The notes: a model not told the origin generated them from the sequence alone. A stretch of 64,000 nucleotides of DNA from Pseudomonadota bacterium (GCA_027623555.1 JAQBSZ010000005.1:98250-162249); one strand, 5' to 3'. Counted from the first letter of the stretch, positions 10,347-19,675 are shown. Numbers and translations: made by a program.

Positions 10347-11813
10347 CTACTCGTCTTCCGGATAGATCTGATAGCTCACTCCGGCCATTTTGTAAACCAT
10401 GCGGCCAACCTGGCAACAGTAACCAAATTCATTGTCATACCACAGGTACAGTACGCAATGTTTGCCATTGACTATCGTGGCATTGGAATCAACGATACCG
10501 GCTTCCCGCGTTCCAACAAAGTCTGACGAAACCGCATCAGGCGCCTGGGTATAACTTATCTGATCTTGCAAACGCGAGTGCAGGGCAATATCACGAAGGA
10601 ATTCATTCAGTTCGTCTCTGCTGGTTTCCTGCGAGAGTGTAAGCGTCATGATCGCCATCGACACATTCGGGATAGGTACGCGTATCGCATTACCAGTAAG
10701 TTTACCGGCCAGTTCAGGGACAACCGTGACCACCGCCCTGGCGGCACCGGTTTCGGTTAACACCATGTTGAGCGCGGCACTCCTGCCTCGTCGACTTCCC
10801 TTGTGGTAGTTATCGATCAGGTTCTGGTCATTGGTATAGGCATGCACGGTTTCGATATGCCCGTGCTCGATTCCGAAGCGGTCGCTGACGACCTTGAGTA
10901 CTGGTGCGATTGCATTCGTCGTGCAGGATGCCGCCGAGATAATCGTATCGTCAGGACTGATCTCATCGTCATTGATGCCATAAACGATGTTTTTCAGGTC
11001 TCCCTTACCCGGTGCCGTTAATATTACTTTGGAGGCTCCCTTTGCCTTGAGATGTAATCCCAATCCTTCCCGGTCACGCCACATGCCGGTATTGTCGATG
11101 ATCATTGCATCATTGATGCCATACGCTGTGTAATCAATTTCATCGGGTGAGTTTGCATAGATGACCTGCAAGACATTGCCATTGGCAATCAGGCAATTGG
11201 TCTCTTCATCGATACGCAGTGTTCCCTGAAAGGCGCCATGTACCGAGTCTGATGTAAACAGGTTGGCGCGCTTCTCCAGATCGCCTTCACCGCCAGGCCG
11301 GACTACGATGGCGCGCAGGCGCATCACCTCACCGGTGCTGGTGCGTTCGATAAGCAGTCGTGCCATCAGGCGGCCGATGCGACCGAACCCATACAGCACG
11401 ACGTCCTGGGATTTTTTAGCGAGGACATATTTGCTGCCATCCAGGGCAGCCAATTCATGGCGAACGAAGTCATCGACACTCTGTGCGTTCGCTCCAGCTT
11501 CTTCAAGATGCTCCATGTGGCGCACAGTGAGTTTGCCCAGATCTATCTGCGCATGCCGCAGATCCATCTGCGCCATCGCCATCAAGACCGGATGAGTCTC
11601 AAATTCCGACATCTCATTGCGTTCTATCTGACGCACGAATCGATGCGACTTCATGATGAAGGTAACTGACCGGTTATGGAGCGGTCTGCCATAAATAAAG
11701 ATGCCAACATTGCGGTGACTGAACAGACGGCCGATCACAGGAATCATTTCCTGCACTAATGCTTCACGCTGCTTCCAGTCATCGAAGTAGTTATCTACAC
11801 TTGGACGCTCCAC
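10347..11813 (-). CDS. gap: Glyceraldehyde-3-phosphate dehydrogenase, long N-terminally extended form
   Basis: Interconverts glyceraldehyde-3-phosphate and 1,3-bisphosphoglycerate. The active-site motif SAASCTTNAIAP is near residue 300, the Rossmann motif YGFGRIGRLMARLL near residue 145, and the C-terminal WYDNEFGYCCQVGRM is intact. The roughly 130-residue N-terminal extension (WKQREALVQEMIPVIG...) is typical of the 460-490 aa GAPDH that neighbours mfd in Pseudomonas, a type usually linked to gluconeogenesis. Start is a GTG at 11811-11813, with AAGGAG five bases upstream. Divergent from mfd across 224 bp. Confidence 0.92.
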   Translation of the reverse strand: MERPSVDNYFDDWKQREALVQEMIPVIGRLFSHRNVGIFIYGRPLHNRSVTFIMKSHRFVRQIERNEMSEFETHPVLMAMAQMDLRHAQIDLGKLTVRHMEHLEEAGANAQSVDDFVRHELAALDGSKYVLAKKSQDVVLYGFGRIGRLMARLLIERTSTGEVMRLRAIVVRPGGEGDLEKRANLFTSDSVHGAFQGTLRIDEETNCLIANGNVLQVIYANSPDEIDYTAYGINDAMIIDNTGMWRDREGLGLHLKAKGASKVILTAPGKGDLKNIVYGINDDEISPDDTIISAASCTTNAIAPVLKVVSDRFGIEHGHIETVHAYTNDQNLIDNYHKGSRRGRSAALNMVLTETGAARAVVTVVPELAGKLTGNAIRVPIPNVSMAIMTLTLSQETSRDELNEFLRDIALHSRLQDQISYTQAPDAVSSDFVGTREAGIVDSNATIVNGKHCVLYLWYDNEFGYCCQVGRMVYKMAGVSYQIYPEDE

Positions 11814-12037
11814 AAATTCTCCTTATTTTCTATGCATCACTGGATTTCAGAAGGCAGGTATTATCTTGCGAATGCTATGTGCATGCAACCAAGCAGCTCC
11901 GGGAGCGCTGCCTGTGCACTAAAGACGGGGATCGCTGTCGCGCTGCTGGTTTTAAGATACAATTCGCGACTCATTTTTAACCATTGCGGCGGCTGCCTGC
12001 TCTCTGCCGATAAACTCTCCTCGCTGAATCAGTTCTA

Positions 12038-15000
12038 ATGACTACTATTTTTTCCCCGGCACTGCCCGCAGACAACTATACGCGCTGTTATTGGACGGAT
12101 ACGGTTGGCTGCGCCAGGAGCCTGGCACTTTGCAACGCAGCTGCCAATGCCGACGGACCAATCCTGCTGGTTTGTGAGGACAGTGAGACTGTTGAGCAGT
12201 CAATCAGGGAACTGAAATATTTCTCCAAAAATAAAGGCTTTGGCGTTTTCAGCCTCCCGGACTGGGAGACCCTGCCCTACGACAACTTCTCACCTCACCA
12301 GGACATTGTGTCTGAAAGGCTCAGCGCGCTGCATCATCTACCGAAACTGGAGCGCGGGATTCTCGTGACGTCCATCTCCAGCCTGATGCATCGGCTGCCG
12401 CCGCAGCAATACATTACCGCCAACAGTCTCGATCTACGTGTCGGGCAGAAACTGCAGATCGAAGAGATCCGCAGAGAGATGGTGATGGCCGGTTATCAGT
12501 CGGTAGATTCTGTGTATGAGCATGGTGAATTTGCCATACGCGGATCAATCATCGACATTTACCCGATGGGATCAACCCTGCCCTACAGGATTGATCTGTT
12601 CGATGATCAGATTGACACACTGAGAATTTTCGACCCCGAGACTCAACGCTCTGATGAACAAGTGAATGAGATCCGCCTGCTGCCCGGCCGAGAGTTTCCG
12701 CTGGACAAGAACGGCATCGCAATTTTTCGCAACAAGTTCCATGAGCTATTTGACATCGATGTGCGACAGTGTCCGCTTTACCAGGATGTCAGTGAGGGGA
12801 TTAGCTCGCCCGGGCTGGAATATTATCTTGCGGTATTTTTCGAGCAGCTGGATAGCCTGTTTGATTTTCTGCCCCCTGCAACAACGATCTACAAGCTGGG
12901 TAATTTAAAACGCGCCGGCGATAGTTTCTGGGGTGATATCCAGAGCCGCTTTGCAGACCGTCAGATCGATCGCTTTCGCCCGATCCTGGATCCTGATGCT
13001 ATCTTCATTCGTATCGATGCGGTTCTGACCCGCTTTAAGGATTACCCTCAGATCGAGAGCAAGGATCATAAGGAGGCTGTTAGCATCGGCAGTGTCGCCT
13101 TACCGGATCTTGCCAGCAATGCCCGTCTGCAGAAGCCCTTTGCTGCCGTGGAGAAGTTTCTCAACCAGCATGACGATCGAGTTCTATTCTGTGCCGAATC
13201 GGCGGGTCGACAGGAAACCCTGCTTGAAGTACTGAAGCACATCGGTATCGAGGCGCGACCCGTGGCTCACTGGGAAGACTTCCTGGCCAGTGAATTCTCT
13301 CCGTGTATCAGTATCGCCCCACTCGACCAGGGCATGTGGATTCCGGATGAGAAGCTGGTACTGGTCAGTGAGGCACAACTGTTTGGCAATCGTATCGCAC
13401 AGCGGCGCCGGCGCCGCAAGGCACAGAGCAATACCGATCTGATTGTCCGCAACCTTACCGAGCTGCGACTGGATGATGCGGTGGTGCATATCGATCATGG
13501 TGTGGGTCGCTACCGTGGCCTGCAAACCATAACCACTGATGGGCAGGCCACAGAATTCCTGACTCTGGAATATGCCAATGCATCGAAGCTTTATGTACCC
13601 GTTGCGTCTCTTCATTTAATCAGTCGCTACAGCGGTGCCGAACAGGATACCGCCCCACTACACCATCTCGGCACCGACCAGTGGCTGAAAACCAAACGTA
13701 AGGCAGCCGAAAAAATTCACGATGTCGCCGTGGAACTTCTGGATATCTATGCGCGACGTCAGGCGAAGAAAGGCTACCAGTATGCAGTGGATGTCAATGA
13801 GTACGAGAAATTCTGCGGCTCTTTTCCGTTCGAGGAAACCGCCGACCAGGAACAGGCAATCGAAGCTGTTATTCAGGACATGCAGAGCCAGCGAACCATG
13901 GATAGACTGGTATGCGGCGATGTAGGCTTCGGAAAGACAGAGGTCGCCATGCGGGCCGCATTCATTGCCGTTCAGAACAACAAGCAAGTGGCGATTCTGG
14001 TACCGACTACATTACTCGCCCAACAACACTTCGACAGCTTCAAGGATCGGTTTGCCAACTGGCCCATCGTCATCGATGTGATTTCCCGCTTTAAAAGTGC
14101 CAGTGAGCAGAAAGACAGCTTGCAGCGGGTTGTCGAAGGCAAGATCGACATCCTGATTGGTACCCATAAGCTGCTGCATACCAACATCGACTACAGTGAC
14201 CTCGGCCTGCTGATAATCGATGAAGAACACCGCTTTGGTGTGCGCCAGAAAGAGAAACTCAAGTCATTGCGCGCCGATGTAGATATTCTCACACTCACTG
14301 CCACACCGATCCCACGCACACTCAATATGGCCTTGTCCAGTATCAGAGACTTATCCCTGATCGTCACGCCGCCGGCGAAGCGCCTGTCGGTAAAGACGTT
14401 TGTGAGAGAACAACAGGATAGCCTGATCAAGGAAGCAGTATCCCGTGAGCTACTCCGCGGCGGCCAGGTCTTCTTTGTGCACAACGAGGTAAAGAGCATC
14501 GATCGGGCGGCGCAACACTTGCACGAGATCGTTCCCCAGGCTCGCATCTGCATCGCCCACGGACAGATGCCGGAGAGAGACCTGGAGAAGGTCATGGCGG
14601 ATTTCTATCACAAACGCTACAACATCCTGGTCTGTTCGACGATCATCGAAACCGGTATCGACATTCCCAGCGCCAACACCATTCTCATCCATCGGGCAGA
14701 CAAATTAGGACTGGCCCAGCTGCACCAACTCAGAGGCCGGGTCGGTCGATCCCACCATCAGGCCTATGCCTATTTACTCTTGCCAGGGCACAGCCGCCTG
14801 AGTGCTGATGCCCAGAAACGTATCGAAGCGATTCAGGCAGCCACTACCCTGGGGGCAGGTTTTACCCTGGCCAGTCACGATCTGGAGATCAGGGGTGCCG
14901 GTGAGTTATTGGGTGACGAGCAGAGCGGCCACATGCAGAAGATTGGTTTTACGCTCTACACCGAAATGCTCGAAGAGGCAGTGGCAGCGATCAAGGCGGG

Positions 15001-15487
15001 CAAGACACCCAGCCCCGACCTGGGCCTGGGCAAGTCCATCGAACTCAATCTGCGCATACCGGCGCTCATCCCCGAGGATTATCTCCCTGACGTGCACACA
15101 CGTTTGATCATGTATAAACGCATAGCCTCGTCGCTGAACGACGATGAACTGGAGGATTTGCAGGTGGAAATGATCGATCGCTTTGGCCTGCTGCCGCCTT
15201 CGTTAAAACTCCTGTTTCGGCTCACTCGATTGAAATTAAAAGCCGAGCTGCTCGGAATCAAAAAGATTGATGCCAATATCAGCAGCGGCCGCATTGAATT
15301 CAATGCCAGGACCCAGGTCGATCCCATGTCACTCGTGCAGTTGATACAGGACCACCCAGAACACTATAAGCTGTCAGGCGCCAATCAATTACAATTTAGT
15401 CACGACTCAAGTGAAGCAGGTGCTAAGCTGGACTTTATCGGTGAGCTGTTGGATAAATTCAAGCTTCTCGAGCAGCAAGCAGCGTAG
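12038..15487 (+). CDS. mfd: Transcription-repair coupling factor Mfd
   Basis: ATP-driven translocase that removes RNA polymerase stalled at DNA lesions and recruits UvrA. Order of domains in 1149 aa: UvrB-like N-terminal region, CarD-type RNA polymerase-interacting domain (VVHIDHGVGRYRGL, near 485), then a RecG-like helicase with Walker A GDVGFGKTEVAMRAA (near 628), DEEH box (IIDEEHRFGV), TLTATPIPRTL, and the C-terminal TRCF domain. Starts at an ATG; divergent from gap. Confidence 0.97.
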   Translation: MTTIFSPALPADNYTRCYWTDTVGCARSLALCNAAANADGPILLVCEDSETVEQSIRELKYFSKNKGFGVFSLPDWETLPYDNFSPHQDIVSERLSALHHLPKLERGILVTSISSLMHRLPPQQYITANSLDLRVGQKLQIEEIRREMVMAGYQSVDSVYEHGEFAIRGSIIDIYPMGSTLPYRIDLFDDQIDTLRIFDPETQRSDEQVNEIRLLPGREFPLDKNGIAIFRNKFHELFDIDVRQCPLYQDVSEGISSPGLEYYLAVFFEQLDSLFDFLPPATTIYKLGNLKRAGDSFWGDIQSRFADRQIDRFRPILDPDAIFIRIDAVLTRFKDYPQIESKDHKEAVSIGSVALPDLASNARLQKPFAAVEKFLNQHDDRVLFCAESAGRQETLLEVLKHIGIEARPVAHWEDFLASEFSPCISIAPLDQGMWIPDEKLVLVSEAQLFGNRIAQRRRRRKAQSNTDLIVRNLTELRLDDAVVHIDHGVGRYRGLQTITTDGQATEFLTLEYANASKLYVPVASLHLISRYSGAEQDTAPLHHLGTDQWLKTKRKAAEKIHDVAVELLDIYARRQAKKGYQYAVDVNEYEKFCGSFPFEETADQEQAIEAVIQDMQSQRTMDRLVCGDVGFGKTEVAMRAAFIAVQNNKQVAILVPTTLLAQQHFDSFKDRFANWPIVIDVISRFKSASEQKDSLQRVVEGKIDILIGTHKLLHTNIDYSDLGLLIIDEEHRFGVRQKEKLKSLRADVDILTLTATPIPRTLNMALSSIRDLSLIVTPPAKRLSVKTFVREQQDSLIKEAVSRELLRGGQVFFVHNEVKSIDRAAQHLHEIVPQARICIAHGQMPERDLEKVMADFYHKRYNILVCSTIIETGIDIPSANTILIHRADKLGLAQLHQLRGRVGRSHHQAYAYLLLPGHSRLSADAQKRIEAIQAATTLGAGFTLASHDLEIRGAGELLGDEQSGHMQKIGFTLYTEMLEEAVAAIKAGKTPSPDLGLGKSIELNLRIPALIPEDYLPDVHTRLIMYKRIASSLNDDELEDLQVEMIDRFGLLPPSLKLLFRLTRLKLKAELLGIKKIDANISSGRIEFNARTQVDPMSLVQLIQDHPEHYKLSGANQLQFSHDSSEAGAKLDFIGELLDKFKLLEQQAA

Positions 15488-15509
15488 AGAAAAGGCAGGC
15501 TTTATTTCA

Positions 15510-16475
15510 ATGCAAGCAAACCTACATTTGCAGAGATCCTCTGTTGGCAATTACCGGCGGTTGTCCGGCGTATTCTCGATTCTGACATTGCTGTGCTGCA
15601 GTCAGGGCATCCTCGCCCAGGATAGATGGTTCCAGATTGAGGTCTCGGTGTTCAGCAACGAGTCTGTTGTTGACCGAGCCCAGGAAAGCTGGCAGGCGGA
15701 CCGACTGAAATTGGCCTATCCCGATGCGCTGCGCCGTCTGACCTTGTTGTCGGATCTGCTGATGATCGACGCGCTGCGGCCTAACGACCGATTCGCCGAG
15801 ACGCCTGAGCTGACCCTCACTGAGCCATCGATCGAACCGGAATCCTCAGCGCGAGAAAATGAACAAAGCTTGCGGGAGGCAATGATACGGATTACCGGCC
15901 CGCGTCCAGCAAAGAACAGCGGCGAATTCCGATTCTTGGATTTCAATCGCGACCAATTTCTGCAACTGAAACCGGCTGACAGTGACTTTCAACAGACTAA
16001 TCGTGCCCTGGCCAGATCGGCTGATCACCGTCTGCTATTTCATGGGCTGTGGCGCCAGGTTATGACGGGGGTGGATCAGGCAACCCCTGTCTTCGTGCGC
16101 GGTGGCCTGGCCTATGGAGAGCATTTCGAACTGGAGGGGAGCCTTAACCTGCATTTCAATGCAAATCAGGATCGTGTTGTGGTGGATGCTGATCTGTGGT
16201 TGAGTGAATTCAGCGTCGTGGAAAATCTCGCCGAAGACTGGGTACTGCCTACCCTACCCGATACCATCAACGGCTTGGAGCGAGATAATGCAGATACCAG
16301 CGCAGAATTCGTCTATCACCCCGTCAAGATCTACCACATGCGGCAGAGTCGTGACATGCGCAGCACAGAATTTCACTACCTCGATCATCCAGCGCTTGGT
16401 GTAGTTATCCTGGTGGTGCCCTACGAAGTGCCGGCTCTTCCACAGCCAGATAATGAGTTCCAGCAGGATTTCTAA
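15510..16475 (+). CDS. csiV: CsiV family protein (putative periplasmic peptidoglycan-synthesis factor)
   Basis: 321-aa exported protein. From the ATG at 15510 it has an N-terminal signal peptide (hydrophobic stretch about residues 20-35 ending at ILAQD), followed by WFQIEVSVFSN, which resembles the opening strand of CsiV proteins. CsiV in Vibrio activates PBP1A through LpoA; members are commonly encoded next to mfd, as here (22 bp downstream). The frame extends further upstream, but that part overlaps mfd and lacks a signal peptide. Its stop overlaps the stop of the convergent phosphorylase gene. Confidence 0.72.
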   Translation: MQANLHLQRSSVGNYRRLSGVFSILTLLCCSQGILAQDRWFQIEVSVFSNESVVDRAQESWQADRLKLAYPDALRRLTLLSDLLMIDALRPNDRFAETPELTLTEPSIEPESSARENEQSLREAMIRITGPRPAKNSGEFRFLDFNRDQFLQLKPADSDFQQTNRALARSADHRLLFHGLWRQVMTGVDQATPVFVRGGLAYGEHFELEGSLNLHFNANQDRVVVDADLWLSEFSVVENLAEDWVLPTLPDTINGLERDNADTSAEFVYHPVKIYHMRQSRDMRSTEFHYLDHPALGVVILVVPYEVPALPQPDNEFQQDF

Positions 16476-17230
16476 ACGCCGCTGGAGTCCTGCAGTTTTT
16501 GCAACACTGCCATCACAAACTCCATTCCCCCTTCGATCACTCCTGCAATCGCTTCCATGCTTATTTCTTCATGATAGAGTCCGGCTGCCCAGTTAACCGA
16601 TAGCGCCAGCATGGCGTAGTCAATTTCCAACTCCCGCAGCAGAGCGGCTTCTGGCATCGCCGTCATACCCACCAGATCACAGCCATCATTTCTCAGTTTG
16701 CGGATTTCTGCCGCCGTTTCCAGCCTTGGCCCCTGCATGCAGGCATAGACACCCCCATCCATGACCAGGCGCCTTCCGTGCATCGCCAGGTTCGCTGCAT
16801 TGACAGCATTCAAGAGAGTCTGCCTGAGCGATTCGCTAAACGGATCGGTGAAAGTGATATGGGTTACTGACTTGAGCTTGTCCTCAAAAAAAGTAGCATC
16901 GCGGCCATAGGTGTAGTCAATCAGCTGATCAGGTATAGCGAATGCTCCTGGCCCGAGATTCTCGTGGATGCCTCCCACAGCATTTATCGCAACTACCTGC
17001 TTCACACCCAGCTTATGCAATGCCCAGGCGTTGGCACGATAATTAATCCGGTGGGGGGGAATCACATGTTGCTTGCCATGCCGTGGTAAAAAGGCAAACT
17101 GGCCATGCCTGGACTGGAACAGATCAACCCGAACTCTTTGCTCAGAATAGGGTGTCGCCACCCGCTTCTGCCCCATTGGCTCGAAACCGCGCATCTCAGA
17201 TAAACCGGTTCCGCCTATAACCGCTAGCAT
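16472..17230 (-). CDS. S-methyl-5'-thioinosine phosphorylase (MTAP/PNP family)
   Basis: Purine nucleoside phosphorylase, 252 aa. N-terminal GGTGLSEM, PRHGKQHVIPPHRINYRAN (phosphate and base pocket), QGPRLETAAEI and the MTAMPEA loop are those of the MTAP/MTIP group. In Pseudomonas the homologue downstream of mfd–csiV cleaves methylthioinosine, a step of polyamine by-product salvage; the same neighbourhood here makes that substrate the best guess over methylthioadenosine. Convergent with csiV. Confidence 0.85.
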   Translation of the reverse strand: MLAVIGGTGLSEMRGFEPMGQKRVATPYSEQRVRVDLFQSRHGQFAFLPRHGKQHVIPPHRINYRANAWALHKLGVKQVVAINAVGGIHENLGPGAFAIPDQLIDYTYGRDATFFEDKLKSVTHITFTDPFSESLRQTLLNAVNAANLAMHGRRLVMDGGVYACMQGPRLETAAEIRKLRNDGCDLVGMTAMPEAALLRELEIDYAMLALSVNWAAGLYHEEISMEAIAGVIEGGMEFVMAVLQKLQDSSGV

Positions 17231-17246
17231 TCGCTACCTCGGACTT

Positions 17247-17364
17247 GGGACTGTCTAATCAAATTTATGACCATTGTGGCTATCCAATGGCGATTGACTG
17301 CTAACATCCTCTACCTCGTTCTAAAGAGTCTCTAATCAATTTACTGTCCACTCTGGCTTACCGC
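17247..17364. repeat. degenerate half-copies of the inverted-repeat element, upstream of the phosphorylase gene
   Basis: Two stretches in the same orientation, starting GGGACTGTCTAATCAA (17247) and AGAGTCTCTAATCAA (17326), resemble the left arm of the elements at 25857 and 60593. The second keeps the run CTCTGGCTTAC seen at 25890-25901. No matching right arm is recognisable, so these look like decayed fragments. The remainder of the 377-bp gap 17231-17607 shows no supportable gene; a 73-codon frame at 17358-17579 (minus) has no recognisable features. Confidence 0.45.
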
Positions 17365-17607
17365 GCTGGCAGGGTTTGCAACGGGTGAGAACCATAAACC
17401 ACCGCGTACACGATGACAATTGTAATCGATAGCGGGACCTGCGTGATAATGGGGGTAGAATGGACTGACCAGGGCCGCAGCACACTTCTTGCAGGTAGCG
17501 CTGCGGCCTGGTCGAAATCCAGGCGATGTCTTAGTAGCTTCGCGAAGACCGATGTAATTAATTTGAATTTACCAGTCATGGATCCATAGCGAAAGCGCCG
17601 TATAGCA

Positions 17608-18111
17608 ATGCAATACGCTTCACGAAATGCCAGCTTTTCTTCCTGCCAGCGCTACCGTTACAGCCTGGAACGCAGTTGGTCTGAAGGATCTGGTCGAGTC
17701 TTGTTCATCGGGCTCAATCCATCGACTGCCGACCAGGGGCACGACGACCCTACGATTCGGCGCTGCGTTGGATTCGCCAGGTCCTGGGGTTTCAGAAGTA
17801 TGCAAATGGTCAACCTGTTCGCTTTCAAAGCAGCTCATCCGCATGTTCTAAAACAGGCTGCCAATCCAGTGGGATGCCGTAATGATCGCTGGATCGTAAC
17901 AAGCCATGCGCAGGCGGACCAAACCATCGCCTGTTGGGGAAACGACGGTAGTTTTCTGCACCGGGCTGATGCCATCAGAGCCAGTCTGCAGAATCTGTAT
18001 TGTTTGAAAATCACCAGACATCAGCAACCCGCCCACCCGCTTTACCTGCGGGCAACGCTCACCCCATCTCCCTGGCTGCCCCCAGCCAGGCCTTCCCCTG
18101 GCAATCCATGA
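17608..18111 (+). CDS. DUF1643 domain-containing protein
   Basis: 167 aa. The family signature is clear: RYSLERSW near residue 17, VLFIGLNPSTAD, DDPTIRRCVGFARSWG, then VNLFAFKA and a C-terminal HPLYLRA. The DUF1643 fold is related to uracil-DNA-glycosylase-like proteins in some classifications (from memory); the biochemical role is unknown. Its TGA overlaps the ATG of the methyltransferase gene by 4 bp, so the two are probably translated together. Confidence 0.82.
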   Translation: MQYASRNASFSSCQRYRYSLERSWSEGSGRVLFIGLNPSTADQGHDDPTIRRCVGFARSWGFRSMQMVNLFAFKAAHPHVLKQAANPVGCRNDRWIVTSHAQADQTIACWGNDGSFLHRADAIRASLQNLYCLKITRHQQPAHPLYLRATLTPSPWLPPARPSPGNP

Positions 18112-19082
18112 CTGCAGTTAACAACTTCTTGAAGATGCTTTGGCGCTTGCCCTGGTTGCCTGCCAGGCTTAAGAAAGCCATCTACAAGAAACTGTCATCT
18201 TCCGGCGCAGAACCAGCTTTTCCGTTTGTTAAGGATTTCTTTGGCTTGCGCTATGAAGGCAATCTGAACAACAGTATTGAGTTCAGTATTTACCACTACG
18301 GCGCCTTTGAGAAACCGCTGCTGTATTTTCTGGGAGATACCCTCGGTAATATCAGGCGTCTGCTGCAGAAGGACAATCGACGGCAGAATTGCTTCTGCGA
18401 CATTGGCGCCAATATCGGTCAGCACTCCCTGTTCATGTCGCGAATTGCCGACCAGGTTCACGCCTTCGAACCCTTCGATAAGGTAAGTACCAGACTGCAG
18501 CATCACATCGGGCTAAACCAGATCGGTAACATAGCGCTGCATAAGATTGGCTTGAGCGATGTATCAGAACGACTGCAATTCTACGCACCCACTGGCAGAA
18601 ACCAGGGTATTGGCTCATTCGATGCAAGTACCGTGGAGAAAGGTAACCAGGCCGCTGGAGAATTATCACTTGTCTGTGGAGACGAGTATTTTGAGCGGCA
18701 CCCGATACCCGGGGTCGATCTGGTGAAAATCGATGTCGAAGGCTTTGAGCGCAGAGTCCTCGCCGGTCTGCGCCAGACCCTCATGCGCTGGCGACCGATT
18801 ATCGTCTGTGAAATTAATTATGGAAAAGACTTGTCTTTCGGCTCTCTGGAGGCTTTTCGAGCAGCGCTTCCGGAAAATTATGCACTCTTCGCCTTTGATA
18901 ACCGCAAGACAGATGGCAGCAAGGCGCGCAGAAAAGGCGCGCAGGCAAGAAAGACGGGACGCTACCAGTTGATTCCCTACACTCGCTGGCTGGAATCCGG
19001 GCAGGATGACATCATTGCCTGTCCGGCAGAAAAACAGGATGTCCTGCCGATGCAGGGCACCGGCAGGACACCTGCGGCGTAA
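18108..19082 (+). CDS. FkbM family SAM-dependent methyltransferase
   Basis: 324-aa predicted O-methyltransferase. The SAM-binding motif DIGANIGQHSLFMS is near residue 98, followed by a VHAFEP acidic loop and the family motif VDLVKIDVEGFERRVLAGL. The frame is open upstream, but I take the ATG at 18108 because it forms an ATGA overlap with the DUF1643 stop. FkbM enzymes usually methylate sugars or polyketides; no glycan or polyketide genes adjoin, so the substrate is not predictable. The C-terminus is rich in Lys/Arg. Confidence 0.83.
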   Translation: MTAVNNFLKMLWRLPWLPARLKKAIYKKLSSSGAEPAFPFVKDFFGLRYEGNLNNSIEFSIYHYGAFEKPLLYFLGDTLGNIRRLLQKDNRRQNCFCDIGANIGQHSLFMSRIADQVHAFEPFDKVSTRLQHHIGLNQIGNIALHKIGLSDVSERLQFYAPTGRNQGIGSFDASTVEKGNQAAGELSLVCGDEYFERHPIPGVDLVKIDVEGFERRVLAGLRQTLMRWRPIIVCEINYGKDLSFGSLEAFRAALPENYALFAFDNRKTDGSKARRKGAQARKTGRYQLIPYTRWLESGQDDIIACPAEKQDVLPMQGTGRTPAA

Positions 19083-19124
19083 AGTAAAAGGCCCAGCGAC
19101 AAGAATTCAATCCTGACCTGGGCC
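19080..19124 (-). terminator. probable intrinsic terminator of the tRNA operon
   Basis: On the minus strand GGCCCAG pairs with CTGGGCC across a loop of about 21 nt, and the hairpin is followed by TTTTACTTTA. It lies about 100 bp past the 3' end of tRNA-Arg and just after the stop of the convergent methyltransferase gene. The long loop makes the call moderate. Confidence 0.4.
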
Positions 19125-19226
19125 AAAATACAACACCTTACGATGACTATGTCGGGAAGCTTCTAGTTTTCTTTAGTAACTCGTTGTTTTTTATGTAGAC
19201 GCAGAATTCTTGAGCGATGGCTTGAG

Positions 19227-19303
19227 TGGTACGCCCGGCAGGACTTGAACCTGCAACCCCCGGCTTAGAAGGCCGGTGCTCTATCCGGTTGAGCTACGGG
19301 CGC
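19227..19303 (-). tRNA. tRNA-Arg (anticodon UCU)
   Basis: The minus strand folds as a full cloverleaf: 5' GCGCCCG pairs with CGGGCGU (first pair G·U), D-arm AGCTCAACCGGATAGAGC, anticodon arm CCGGCCTTCTAAGCCGG with anticodon TCT, T-arm GCAGGTTCAAGTCCTGC, and an encoded CCA end. Last gene of the tRNA-Pro/His/Arg cluster. Confidence 0.96.
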
Positions 19304-19379
19304 GCATTGAAAAGACGCGTATTGTACATGAATCGGAGATTGTCACTGTCCGGTCGCACCGGCTGCCGGCGCTCCTCTC

Positions 19380-19570
19380 CAGCCAGGATCATAGATCCTG
19401 TCGTTCAACCTGCGCTCGAAAGCTCGCGCTTCGAAGTCGCTTGTTTTCACCCAGCCAGGATCATAGATCCTGTCGTTCAACCTGCGCTCGAAGCTCGCGC
19501 TTCGAAGTCGCTTGTTTTCACCCAGCCAGGAACCAAGTTCCTGGCGTTCGTGCTTCGCTCGCTCTCACCC
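19380..19570. repeat. 72-bp tandem repeats with a CCAGGATC hairpin, upstream of tRNA-Arg
   Basis: Three units start with CAGCCAGG at 19380, 19452 and 19523 (periods 72 and 71 bp). The first two are nearly identical; the third is shorter and diverged (48 bp). On the minus strand each carries a hairpin: CCAGGATC-tat-GATCCTGG in two, CCAGGAAC-ttg-GTTCCTGG in the third, the latter with compensating changes in the stem. Units also contain CTCGAAGC/GCTTCGAA inverted sequence. They lie inside what is probably the tRNA precursor transcript. Confidence 0.8.
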
Positions 19571-19675
19571 AGTTGAGCTACGGGATCGTCCAGGTTAAGT
19601 AGTACGCCCTAGTCGATTAAACACCAGCATAGCAAATACAAAGTCGTAAAAAGATGCGAATTCTACATGAATTGG
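19561..19675 (-). pseudogene. decayed tRNA-Arg fragments
   Basis: On the minus strand, 19561-19585 reads TCCCGTAGCTCAACTGGG..., matching the first 24 nt (acceptor plus D-arm) of a tRNA such as tRNA-Arg. At 19595-19609 a separate piece matches the tRNA-Arg 3' end plus flank (15 positions, 13 identical to 19222-19236). At 19643-19675 a 33-nt stretch is about 75% identical to the leader just upstream of the intact tRNA-Arg (19304-19336). Together these suggest tandem duplication of tRNA-Arg followed by loss of the gene bodies. Confidence 0.6.

Noticed and set aside
17358..17579. 73-codon minus-strand frame upstream of the DUF1643 gene
   Set aside because: No ribosome-binding site or domain; partly within degenerate repeat sequence.
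19380..19570. Possible CRISPR array
   Set aside because: Units are contiguous 71-72 bp tandem copies without variable spacers, and no cas genes are present.
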